From: Chrysaora quinquecirrha | Taxonomy: Eukaryota; Cnidaria; Scyphozoa; Semaeostomeae; Pelagiidae | Reading direction: 5' to 3' | DNA: 64,000 bases | NCBI GenBank assembly: GCA_014526335.1 | Contig: JACTAT010000042.1 | Span: forward strand, 445,541 to 509,540 | Shown here: one piece after another, positions 11,366 to 21,638 of the stretch | Numbering within the stretch: position 1 is the stretch's first letter | How the letters are laid out: the number at the start of each line of letters is the position of its first letter | Translations under genes and position numbers: made by a program | The notes under the pieces: generated by a model | What the model was told of the DNA's origin: nothing | Database searches by the model: none | The model's input: only the letters and a program-made list of their open reading frames with translations

Positions 11366-11657
11366 CCCAAAACTGTTAAGTTACCCCCTCCCTGGAGTCA
11401 CAAAGACACAAAGAATCCTGAATTGCGTTAACATAAAGAAAATAATCGTACAGCTCATTTTCAAAAGATAATTTTTCCCCAAGTAAATTCTGACTATGCT
11501 ACTATCGTGAAACATCAATTGGAAAAACAGTTGTTATTAAGTGATACTATTTTCTTCTGAGTAGTGAGTAAGAATGTTGTCTGAATAACGAATAAGGAAA
11601 CTTTATTTATGAAACTAGTATTTGTGTCTTTGGAGCCATTCTTCCATAAAGAGGCAT
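11366..11657. other. 3' flank of the Cys-rich gene, nothing else recognised
   Basis: AT-rich sequence directly downstream of the stop codon at 11658. It should hold the 3' UTR and polyadenylation signal, which I cannot place with confidence. Confidence 0.35.
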
Positions 11658-14600
11658 TCAATGATAAGCCCGGCAACAGCAGTAGTTGGGTCCGCAACCT
11701 ATTGACGAACAGGAGTGGTATCTGTAGACAACTAGTCCAATTTTTGATGAATCTGTATTCGACACGTGATTATTTGCAAGCGCTGGCCTTTGCTTGTAGA
11801 CATGAAGTGACTCAATGCAACTCCATTTTGTACTGGAACCAATAAAACCAGGTCCTGGCGGGATAAAGAAAACGAACTTAATCTTTGACACAAGCAAAAA
11901 TAGTTTTCTGAAATGTCGGTTACTGTTTTGCTATTTAACAGCAAAAAAGATAATTACGAAAAGTAAAATTTGCCATATACCGTATTCTCTCTAATGAGTG
12001 CACCCTTTCAATTAGCGCACCTCTGGGGGGAAAATATTAAATTGAGCGCCCCTCGTCAGTCAGCGTCAGCCCCCAAATATTAAAAGACAGATATCTAATA
12101 CTAAAAGACAAAATCTCCAGCCTTCAAAATATCAGAATCTGAAGAAAAATTTGAGATCAAGCAATTTGTTAGTTTTTTGCAGATATTTCCCTGTTGGTGT
12201 AGGAGACGCAGATGGTACCAAAATTCTGGTTGCAGGCTCTTGCAAGAGGGGGGCTTTGGGGGGTATCAAAACCCGAAAACCCGGAAGAGAATTGGAACAA
12301 ACCCGAAAACCCGGATGACCTTAGTTTCAACAACTGTTTTAAGAATTTTACACACTGATATCCTTTGTGAGGTTTAAAACCCGAAAACCCGCACATGTTT
12401 TTTATAATACCCGAAACTCGAGCTAGAAAAAATGGTTAAACTGGTTGCCCGTTAAATATACTTGACCCGAAAACCAGCACGATTTTTTTCAAAAACCCGA
12501 AAACCCGAGGGCAAAATCGGCCAAACCTGCAACCCGTAAAATCCCAAAGCCCCCCCCCCCACCTTGCAAACATGATCGCTATAAATCATGCAAGAGTCAT
12601 CTTCTCAGACTTTATCTGTATTATTTTCTAACATCAAATAAAACAAATAAAACTCTAATGAAAGAAAACTCGATTTACTTTGTTTCCTCAACTTTGGATC
12701 TGTGCATACTGCAGAGCACGTTGTCTTGCTGGCACTTGTACATGTTCTTCGGACAGGAAATATGTGCCCAACACTGCCAGGAATCGATGCACAAATAGAC
12801 ATGGCCATCTCGTCGTAGTAATTGTAATAATATGAAAGGAATGATCGTCGTGTCCTCCCGTGCACTTCTGTTGGTAAAAAAGAGATCTACTTTAAATCTA
12901 ATGTTCGCAAATGCGTTACACGCAGTTTTTTTATAAGCAACTTCCCTCGCGCCTAGTTCAAAAGGTTGCTTATTTTTAGACCTCTTATGGACCCTTTAGT
13001 AGCAAAAGTTGCTTAGAAGTTGCTTAATTTTAACTATATTTTTTGCCCTAAGAATAGTATAGAGGCTAACACAGCCAAATTTGGAGTTATCCTATAGCTT
13101 TTTATACAACATAACGCTACAGCGAAGAAATACTATAAATAGCATCAGTCAAGAAGTACAATGTAATTGTTACTATAGAGACTTTTATTGAAACCCCTTA
13201 AGTAGCAATCCGTTGATATGCGAGTTTTTGACAAATGAATGGAAATGGCTTCAATGTTGATCCATCCTCGATTGCTTGCAGTGATATAAAGTATTTGAAA
13301 TTCAAAATGTTGCTTAGGTTGTGGTTCTATATATTGCTTAAAATTTTAGGTCTTCTACATCTTGGTTGCTTATAAGCGGTTGCTTATAAAGAAAACTGCG
13401 TGTATTTTAATCTCAAATTGTATCATTTTATCTGCTGAAACACAAGATTGATTTGCTTCGGATGATCAACATTTCGGAAAAATTGTGTCCAAAACTTGAA
13501 TTTCCTTAACTATGTGAATGTTTGAAATTACCTCAAAATTGCGCGAAACTCTTTTTTGGCAATCCTTGTTTATCGAAATAATTTCAAGAAATTGTGTTCC
13601 TCATTTCTTGTTATTATTGGTGAAAAACTTCCTACCACGAACATTTTTCGGTGTAAAATATTATTGATGAACAACAAAATGGAGTTTTCGAAAGAGCTCG
13701 GGAAGAAGAGTCTGAAACTTTTCGGTCCGAAGCTTATCGTTGTTAATGTACCTACGCTCAAGCCTTATGCTGAAGGAACAATCCCGTTACGGATCTTCCT
13801 TGATGAGAAAAAAAGCCTTTGACAGTCTTATACACGTTTTTTTTGGGCCAGCATTGAAACTTTCTTAGATATTTCATGTTTGCAGTATCAAAACTTTCTT
13901 GTGACTTTCTTAGCAAAAATTTTGGAATACAGTATTTCTAAGAATGCACAGCTTGAGGCACTGTATACATTGCACAAATACCACGTTTTTCAAAGAAAAT
14001 AATAATTAGACTCGTTTAATAGCAAGATAAGCGACTGAACAAAATAACACACAGAACATTAGGAGTGAAAGTATGAAACAGAACTTTCCTAAGTTTCATG
14101 AATCCAGTATTGAACTTTCTTAAGTATTTAAGATGTTGAGCACTACTTTCTTTTAAACCACCTTCTTATAAAAAAAAACGTGTAGGTCAACGAACGATCA
14201 ATCTCAACTGATCTTGAATGCATCTTATCATTGTGATCTATCTGTTCTTCTAGACCTATGAATAACACGTACAGATAAGCCACAACAACCGAATCGCGAA
14301 TTTGCACGGGATGAGAACATCGGGCTCTGTGAAAGTGAGACTTTGACCTCAAGTTAGCTATGCAACTCAGGAAAATAGCCTTATAATCTTGAGACCTAGG
14401 GAGCTAGTGCAGTCTGAATTCAAATGACATCAACAATAAAATCAATAGTAGTTTGCAAATAACGGAAAATTCAATCTTATTTTACAATCAAAATCATATT
14501 TGACGAGGAATATTTTGTCGTTCCAAAGATTGAAATGCGGACTATACTTCTTTGCCTTTTTCTTTCGTTATTCTTTATGCTTAAATAATTTTTGATATCT

Positions 14601-14831
14601 TGCTGTAATCTGTACGTATAAGGTTTTTATTTTTGTCTACAATGCAAAGTGTTTTAATGCAAAGGAGTTAATTTTTACGACGAAAAAATTTCTAAATAGC
14701 TATGACATACCATTTTTCACTTCGCGTGTTTCTCTGTCCAGCTTTTCTGGTTCGTCAATAGGGCGCATTGAATACGCATTGCAAAAGTAGCAAAGCTGAA
14801 GAAAAAGAACCACAGCGCAAAATGTCTTCAT
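11658..14831 (-). CDS. Secreted Cys-rich preproprotein with dibasic cleavage site (three exons)
   Basis: Three exons join cleanly, both introns in phase 1: exon 1 at 14711-14831 (donor G/GTATGT), exon 2 at 12679-12867 (acceptor ACCAACAG, donor A/GTAAAT), exon 3 at 11658-11854 (acceptor ATCCCGCCAG). The predicted product is 168 residues. Residues 1-20 are a signal peptide (MKTFCAVVLFLQLCYFCNA), followed by a charged pro-region (about 21-42) and a furin-type site RTRR/S near residue 47. The mature part has ten cysteines, with the landmarks SICASIPGS, CTSASK, KWSCIESLHVY and the C-terminal CGPNYCCCRA. An even cysteine number suits five disulfides. I recall similar tails only vaguely from invertebrate secreted proteins and cannot name the family or a function; no known toxin scaffold is evident. 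The introns carry several inverted-repeat elements. Confidence 0.75.
12239..12560. mobile_element. Inverted-repeat element with iterated AACCCGAAAACCCG word
   Basis: Left end GGGGGCTTTGGGGGG and right end CCCAAAGCCCCCC are inverted. Inside, AAACCCGAAAACCCG recurs about six times. It lies in intron 2 of the Cys-rich gene. 20478-20925 has the same architecture with the related word AAACCG. Confidence 0.65.
12917..13404. mobile_element. TA-flanked MITE, word TTGCTTA
   Basis: The ends are inverted: TACACGCAGTTTTTTTATAAG at the left, CTTATAAAGAAAACTGCGTGTA-type at the right, flanked by TA. TTGCTTA occurs about eight times inside and matches the AAGCAAC/GTTGCTT step of the terminal repeats. It lies in intron 1 of the Cys-rich gene (between 12867 and 14711). 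Confidence 0.75.
13831..14184. mobile_element. TA-flanked MITE, word CTTTCTTA
   Basis: Starts TACACGTTTTTTTT and ends AAAAAAAACGTGTA. CTTTCTTA (or CTTTCTTG) occurs about six times. The left end has lost the ATAAG step seen in its relatives. It lies in the same intron as the previous element. Confidence 0.7.
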
Positions 14832-14894
14832 TTTAGTCTTGTTTTGGTCGATACTGCTCCGTCATATTTGATATACAATAGCCGCTTGCTGCAA

Positions 14895-15277
14895 TACACG
14901 CATTTTTTTTATAAGGAAGTTCGGCTCAGGGTCAGTACTGAAAATTCCTTAACTGATGGTGAAAATTGAGTACTCAATATTCCTTAGCAATTCCTTAACT
15001 TCTTACTTTGTGATTCTTTAAAACAACCAATGGTCAAGGAAATATAGGTCATAAAGGTTTCAGAAGACGAGTAGAAATGAATACTGATTGAAAACCATTG
15101 GCGATAAGTATTGCTTGCTCTGTTAATTCAAAACTTCATTTTTTAATCGAAATGCTAAGTTAAAGAAAAGTCAGATTCCTTAGTAGTCTCCGGTCCAGTA
15201 CTAGAAATTCCTTAAGTTTTTGCCAGCCCGAGTACTACCTTCCTTATAAAGCACTTCCTTATAAAAAAATGCGTGTA
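14895..15277. mobile_element. TA-flanked MITE, word ATTCCTTA
   Basis: Starts TACACGCATTTTTTTTATAAG followed by GAAG; ends CTTCCTTATAAAAAAATGC followed by GTGTA. ATTCCTTA occurs about five times inside. The right end has two tandem copies of TTCCTTATAAA, as in the TTGCTTA and TTTCTTA members. It begins just upstream of the Cys-rich gene's start codon and could include its promoter region. Confidence 0.75.
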
Positions 15278-15279
15278 TA

Positions 15280-15530
15280 GCCTTCATGTTAGCTATGATA
15301 GATAAACTAATAAACACTCGCACACTGTACTACCCCACCCGACAGGATTTGAACATATGAACACAGAGTTCTAGTCCGTTTGCCCCCAAAGTAGAAAATT
15401 AAAAAAACGTTTCCAAAAAAGCAATCACAAGGTGTTGTTTTGATTGACGTAGCTTCGCTCTTCTAGCTGAGTTGCTGGCTTCAACAGAGAACGAGTACGA
15501 CCGAATTAGTCCTCATTATCGAATTTTTGC
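15280..15530 (-). repeat. Interrupted tRNA-like repeat, copy 1
   Basis: Shares with 17215-17470 the order: GCCTTCATGTTAGCTATGA, B-box-like AGGATTTGAA, GTCCGTTTGC, CAAACG or AAACGT, TTTTGATTGACGT, then an A-box-like part (minus strand CTCAGCTAGAAGAGC). On the minus strand the A-box and B-box halves resemble one tRNA split by an insertion of roughly 80 bases. Confidence 0.5.
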
Positions 15531-16082
15531 GCAAGCGCAATTGAAAATATCATATTCTTTTAATCTCGTTCTGATTGATACAGCTCCGTCACTCACTCCT
15601 CGCCACTTATATGCAATAAAATTCATTGTTCATCATCTTTTCATGTGTCTCAAATTAACGTTCCTCGATTACAATCATTAACCAATCAGACGAAGCCGTC
15701 TCATAATGTCAATCAATCAGAATCGATTAATTGTTATGGATGCTTGCCGTGATTGGTTCAAGGTAAGGATGAGGTCCACTTTGCTTCATGAAACTCGTTT
15801 GGTCTGCTTGAAGGAGTTACTTGCTCAGGCAGGTTCTTAACCACAAAGGAACAAGAAACCACAAAAATATCATCCGGGATTAGGAAGGAAAATCTTCCGT
15901 ATTCCTGAGCTGATGATGACTCACTTTGATTGAAATAGAAATGTTATTTACTTCACTCTTTTTATTTATTCACAATTCATCTCTTCACAATTTCACGAGA
16001 ACATTGTTTGTAAGAATATCTAAGCCCAAAATTATCCTATTTTTAAGAATATTATGAGAATACTTCTCAGCTTGAGCTCGCA
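15531..16082. other. Intergenic, nothing recognised
   Basis: No splice-bounded exon or family match seen on either strand. Confidence 0.4.
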
Positions 16083-16399
16083 TGCACTTCTTTTAATAAG
16101 CAACTGGACTTTAGTCCAGCCCTCAAAGTTGCTTAAAATTTTAGACATTTCAGCCCTCAAAGTTGCTTAAAAGTTGCTTGACTTCGCGGGTCAAAATCAT
16201 CAACTCTTAGGCCTACAGCACGACTTATTGGAAACAGTAAGTGGAAAGCGTTAGCTAAAGAACTTCAACATGCAAAACATAAGAACAAACAATTTCCTAA
16301 CAACAAGAAAGCGCATAAGCTTGGTTGTTTGACTTCTTAGTTGCTTACAGTAATTCAGTTGAACCCTCAAGTTGCTTAATGTTTATTAAAAAAAGTGTA
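16083..16399. mobile_element. TA-flanked MITE, word TTGCTTA (short-arm form)
   Basis: Starts TGCACTTCTTTTAATAAGCAAC; ends TTTATTAAAAAAAGTGTA. It shares its interior (CCAGCCCTCAAAGTTGCTTA, ACTTCGCGGGTCAAAATC) with the copies at 30274-31518 and 61022-61410. Confidence 0.75.
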
Positions 16400-17214
16400 T
16401 TTGTGTCTCATTTTCAGCATTTGCCTGTTAAAACGAAAGATTATCATGATTATTAAGAATATTCTAATGTTATATAATAGCTGAAATTTTTCTTTCGTTC
16501 GAGCATTTCCTCGTAACGACAAGAACTTTCTTCTATGTTCCCCTGACACAATATCAGATTTGAAAAAATAAGAAAACTTTCAGAATTTCAAGGCTCAAAA
16601 CAAACATTCTTAACCCCAATCCTACCGGGGGAGGGTGGAATTCACCCACTCCTTAAGGTTTTCTTGTAGCTCTTCTGTTGTGTGATACATGTAAGCTTCC
16701 AAACAAGTCTGACTTCATGCCTATGTAGCTACAATGTGATACAAAAAATCCCCATAATAATAACAATAAGATTGCAAAATATTTCTTAAAAAGTTTGGGA
16801 TCTCGGAGACATTAGGCGTCAACTCCTTTATGATATGGCTCCTAAAGTTGCCTCGACTTGAGGTTAGGTTCTTCATGAAAATGGTTTCTCAATTAAAACA
16901 CATCCTTATCGTTACCAATACGCCCCGTGTCCCCTCTCCTTTTTTCTTTGTTTTTTTCTTTTAGTTTCATGTTTCTTATTTTTTTTTAACTTTAATCAGA
17001 AAAATTTTTTTTATAATTTTGTATGTAAATTTTTTTCAAATTATGGATCGTAAAGCTTAAATCTAAATTGTAACTTGTTCGCCGCCCATTCTAATGTTTA
17101 TTGTATTTCTTAGCATGACTGTACTTAATTTATCCAATATCAGCTTCATTAACATTAAAAACATTTAAACCTGTATTGCGACTTAGCTTTTTACTCTTAA
17201 GCCAACAAGTTAAG
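16400..17214. other. Intergenic, nothing recognised
   Basis: T-rich low-complexity tracts near 16920-17030. No gene seen. Confidence 0.4.
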
Positions 17215-17470
17215 AAAATGCCTTCATGTTAGCTATGACAGATAAACTAACACTCAAACACTGATGAACGCCTATCCAACAAGGCAGGATTTGAAACCCA
17301 CTATCAGAGAATTTTAGTCCGTTTGCTCCTAGTAGATTAAAACAAACGTCTCCAAAAAAAGCAGTAAAAATAGTTTTTTGATTGACGTTCATTTGCTCTA
17401 CCAGCTAAGCTGCTGACTGCAATGCTAAAATGGAGAACGTGTACGAATTCAGTCCTCATTATGGACCTTT
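17215..17470 (-). repeat. Interrupted tRNA-like repeat, copy 2
   Basis: The better preserved copy: on the minus strand an A-box-like TTAGCTGGTAGAGCAAATG, then an insertion, then GGAGCAAACGGACTAAAATT and a B-box-like GGTTTCAAATCCTGCC. The pieces look like a tRNA with an internal insertion, but folding was not computed. Confidence 0.5.
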
Positions 17471-18689
17471 TACGCATGCGCAAGTGAAAAATTCAGCGGA
17501 CGTCCAGTCGTTTAATCAGTAAGTGACGTCATTGGGTAGTTTATTTTAGGACTACCATATCACTAAATCGTTTAAACTTCTTGTCTATGACAGCAGAATC
17601 TTCGAGAAAACTTTTCTCTTTTCAATATTTTAGTCTTTGGACAAATTATATTAAGACTTCAACAAGATTACACATATTGACGAAGTTGGAATCATAATCT
17701 CTTAACGTCGATCAATGAAAAGTGTTGTAGAACCAATTAAGAACTCCTAAATAATCATTCTTTTCAAGGCTTAAATCTGTTTAAATCTGCATTATGAATG
17801 AAGATTATGTTTGGATCAATGAGCAAATAAATAGATAAAGCTCCACTGCTTCGTAAATTATTATCATTTTCAAACACAGTAAGATCTTTTGCAACCTCCT
17901 GTAGTTTATGGTTTATATATCAAAGCAAATCATATTGAAAACAGCAATGAACATTTCATGAATACAACATACAGTGCCATTTCTGGCTGTAGCGATGCAA
18001 AGAAAACATCAGTAGCAGAAGGAAAAACAGCAATTTCCCAGCCTTGTTCATCTTCATATTTTTCGTAGCAAAATATTGAGAACCTTGATATAGGTAGAAT
18101 CATTCACTGTGGTAGAATCTTAACGAAAGGTAAGTTGGAATGCAAAATTTTTGCTTTTTTCAGACGCATTAATAAAAAATTTCAAATTTAAAACATTTCT
18201 ATTTTTTTGTAAACAGAAACAGACCAACTATTAAAGCCTTTTAGATCCTATTAGATGAAAACTTGTAAGCAACCATCTTTATTGAGGTTCTGAGAGGATA
18301 ATTTTTAAGAAATCACGCCTTTTCAACCAGAAAGTTCCTAGCGGTTTCTCAGATGTAGCAAGGTCATGCGTTTGCTATTTTAGGATTGATAGTCCCTCGA
18401 AGGCAACAATGCCTACCAAACGTCTTGGAGCACTTGAGCTATTTTAACTTCATTTATAGCAGTTGAAATGTCTTCCACGCAAACAATTAAGGTTTGTGAT
18501 GGTTAAGAGTATACCACGAGCACTTGCAATGCATTTGATAAAAGTTCAGACTGTAGACGAACAAATCAACGTTGTTTTGGAGTAACTAAAGATTGATGAT
18601 TTCCGAAAGCCTCGTCATCCGAAACCCCATCGCCAGAACAAGTTTTTTCTCGTTGTGCTGATTGTACTTAGAAGCTTTCGAAGAGAGAG
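17471..18689. other. Intergenic; one weak signal-peptide exon candidate
   Basis: The only candidate is a minus-strand open frame at 17956-18057 (33 residues) beginning MKMNKAGKLLFFLLLLMFSL, which looks like a secretory signal, with a possible donor T/GTATGT before its stop. No second exon was found, so it is recorded at low confidence. Confidence 0.25.
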
Positions 18690-19220
18690 AGAGAGAGATG
18701 GGCAGTACTGTCGAGAGGGGGGGTATGGGGGGGAGTAAAGGTCCGGGGCCCGGGCCCCCGTAAAAATTATGGACCATAACATTTTGTTATTGCCCTAAAA
18801 TTTTATTGCATCAGGACAGGCTGACAGACCTCGCAGTATTGAGCATCGAGAGCGAAATTACAAGAACTATTGACTTTAATGACATTATCAACGATTTTGC
18901 AAACATGAAAGCGCGAAAAGTGTTATTTTGAGAGTTTGAAACTTTGTTCCTAATATTTTATTTTTATTTTACTTACACAAAACGATGCTAATTACTCACC
19001 AATACTGCCTTTTCAATAACCTTGCGTGAAATACTCAAATTATTTTTCATGATACATATTTCAAAAGGGCGTTTCCCTCATTTTCTGAGAGTTTAGAGGG
19101 CGTGGTCACAAAAAAATTTCTTGGGGGCCTTGCCCCCAAACCCCTTTAGGGCCCGCCCCTCCGGATAACTCCAGGGCCCGAGCTGGCTCTCGACGGCCCT
19201 GGAGATGGGGGGGGGGGGTG
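18690..19220. repeat. G/C-run-bounded repeat with GGGCCCG words
   Basis: Begins with a GA microsatellite and G-runs at 18690-18730, then CCGGGGCCCGGGCCCCCG. It ends with GGGCCCGCCCC, AGGGCCCGAG and a run of Gs at 19206-19216. The GGGCCC core recurs in both parts. Likely a decayed inverted-repeat element. Confidence 0.4.
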
Positions 19221-19669
19221 GTGGTGGTAAAATTTAAGTGCACGTCTCACGGATAAGGCTATCGGCGATTTCCGGAAATGACATATAAAAACAAGTAGTA
19301 TGAAAAATTCCTTGGGTGTTTACAACAGCAAATACGGTATGCCGGGCACGTAGCCGCCGTAGCGGCCTGAAACGTTTCGCAAAACTCCCTAAAAGCCTCT
19401 GTCATTACTTTATTTTTACGGTGGCTTAGCACAGCTACCTATAGCGTTGTTGTTAACTAAGTGAGTTGTTAACTAGCACTGTGTAACAGAGAAACCCAGG
19501 GTAAACAAATGGCTCAAAACATTGTACTGACACAGAGCTCTCAAACCATGATTAAAATATATGAATTAAAATATAAAATAGATAATGATTAAAACTCAGT
19601 TGTAAAATTAAGAATCGAAATAGCTAATAATTAAATTCGAAAAAGCTGCATAGCCTTGTTTTGGGCTCA
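19221..19669. other. Intergenic, nothing recognised
   Basis: No gene or clear repeat seen. Confidence 0.35.
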
Positions 19670-19925
19670 CAGGGCTCAACCAGGGTAGTTTATTCAGTAC
19701 TATGGAGGATATTAAATACCATGGAGGGTGTGGAGGACATGATCAGATATAATGGAAAGCTCACGTCAGTACTGTGGGTGGGATGATATTCCTCCATGAT
19801 TTCCCTCGATTCTACAGTTCCTTCAGCGTACTGATGATATCCCTCATATTATTGTTTACATTCATCAAATTACTGAACATCCTCCACTGTGCTGAATATC
19901 TTCCAAAGTACAGCACAGATGTTAC
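19670..19925. repeat. Repeat with TACTGTGGAGGATAT words, copy 1
   Basis: Words such as TACTATGGAGGATATTA, and their complements (GATATCCCTCA, CATCCTCCACTGT), recur about seven times, with opposite orientations on the two halves. The same words appear at 25005-25125. Confidence 0.55.
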
Positions 19926-20477
19926 CCAGGATAATTTTTGATCAAAACGCTGAAATATGAAGGCTTCCACATGAATTCAGTGAGTGTCCCTCTCTTTAGA
20001 ACAATAAATTCAATGAGTCCATCCCTCTTTTCGATTGAGCGACCCCCTGGCACTCATTTTTGAAAGGGGGCGCTAAAGTGAAAAACACAATGTTTACAGG
20101 GCTTGTTGAAGCACTTATAGCTAACGAAAGACAATGTGCACGTGCAAAGATTCAGCTAAATTTGCCCAAAAGGTCATTTACGTAGAAGCTTCTTTCCTTA
20201 AGAATGAATTTTGATTCAGATGAATTTTTCTCTGAGCGTATGTTGCCTGCGTCACAGAAGGATACTGAAAATCAGGTGTTTTTCTAACTTCTAATACGGA
20301 AACTTTACTTAAACATGGTCCTGCCACGTTGTACCTCGCCAGCAAAACAATACAGTAAAGAAAGCGTACAACAGACGCATGTAGGAAAAAATTTATTGTT
20401 CGTTATAAAAAATTTCCGCTTTATGGAAGTTTATTTCAGCGCAAATTCTTTTTTGTACAAAGAAATGACCCTGAGGA

Positions 20478-20925
20478 GAGGGGGTGTTTGGGGGGTCTGG
20501 AAACATTAAAACTGCTCAAAATTCACTCAAAAACCGCAAACCGTGCGATATTTTGAACACAACCGTATGACACGTGTTAAGTCTCCGTTTTCATAAAAAT
20601 TGCAGAGAATCGATTAAAACTCTAGGTTAGGCAACTTTTACTGTTCACTTCACGTTTTTGAGACCTTTTCCTCCCATAATATAACAATTTTTGCGGGCTA
20701 TAAATTTTTTTCATTGCGGGCTAACCTGTAGCTTCACTGAGTCGGTATTCAGTACCAAAAACATAAAATCTTAATCAAAAACCGGAAATATTATCTAAAA
20801 ATGTCCTAAAGTCGTTCACCGATGAAATTTTCAGAACCGAAAAACCGCGTAAATTTTCGGAAAAACCGAAAACCCGAGCCAAAATATTGCAAAACCGTGT
20901 AACCGTAAAACCCAAACACCCCCTC
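20478..20925. mobile_element. Inverted-repeat element with iterated AAACCG word
   Basis: Left end GGGGGTGTTTGGGGGG, right end CCCAAACACCCCC. AAACCG-type words recur about seven times. It is the sister of the element at 12239-12560, with T-to-C and C-to-T differences shared by terminus and words. Confidence 0.6.
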
Positions 20926-21329
20926 TTGGGACAAGGGAAGAAAATATTTGTCCGTTGTTCGGAGGTGTTCTTTGTAAAGAGGTGTCCGGAAAATAATAGA
21001 CCAAGGGGCACTATAAGTAATTTTGGTACTGGGGACGTGACACCCGGAACAGTAGCGATTTTCACGATTTTTAAAGTCCGGTATACAATTTTGAAAATTA
21101 ATAGAACGTCGGGTATACATTTTCGAAAAATTGGTATAAGCTCGGCTATGTTTTTGATGCTTGGGCGGCACGTCCCGAAGAAATTTGATCAAGTGCCTAG
21201 GTATCTGGTATCAGAGTGAACACAAAAACTTGATCTTCCGCTTTTAAGCGCATCAAGATACAACGTCAACATTAACGTCAGCGTCTTTTCCTGTGTTCCT
21301 CCTTAGCTTTGTTAGGCTACACGTATGTG

Positions 21330-21545
21330 CCAAACATTTTAGGAGCGGCATGGCGCGACTTTTGGTTTTATAAGTCGAACTGGGTCGACCGAGATGAGAG
21401 GCCTCTATCGTATGTTTCGACTCAGTCGCGCCGCGCCGCGCCGCACCATGTGAAAAATTGGTTTTATAAGAGTCGCGCCGCGCCGAGCCAACCAAAATTA
21501 ACTGGGTTCGGCGAGGCACGGCACGACTTATAAAACGGGCCTTAG
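21330..21545. mobile_element. Inverted-repeat element with GTCGCGCCGC words
   Basis: GCGCGACTTTTGGTTTTATAAG at the left is answered by GCACGACTTATAAAACGGGCC at the right. GCCGCGCCG is repeated inside, making this one of the most GC-rich spots of the window. Confidence 0.55.
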
Positions 21546-21638
21546 CTTTGAAGGGATGCAATAGTAGGGAGTTATTTTTCGGCAGAGCAAGAACTTATGA
21601 TATGGTATGATATGGTTATCTGCGATCTTTGTTTTTAG

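Noticed and set aside
20775..21219. Overlapping frames on both strands near 21 kb
   Set aside because: Overlap the AAACCG element and flanks; composition not protein-like.
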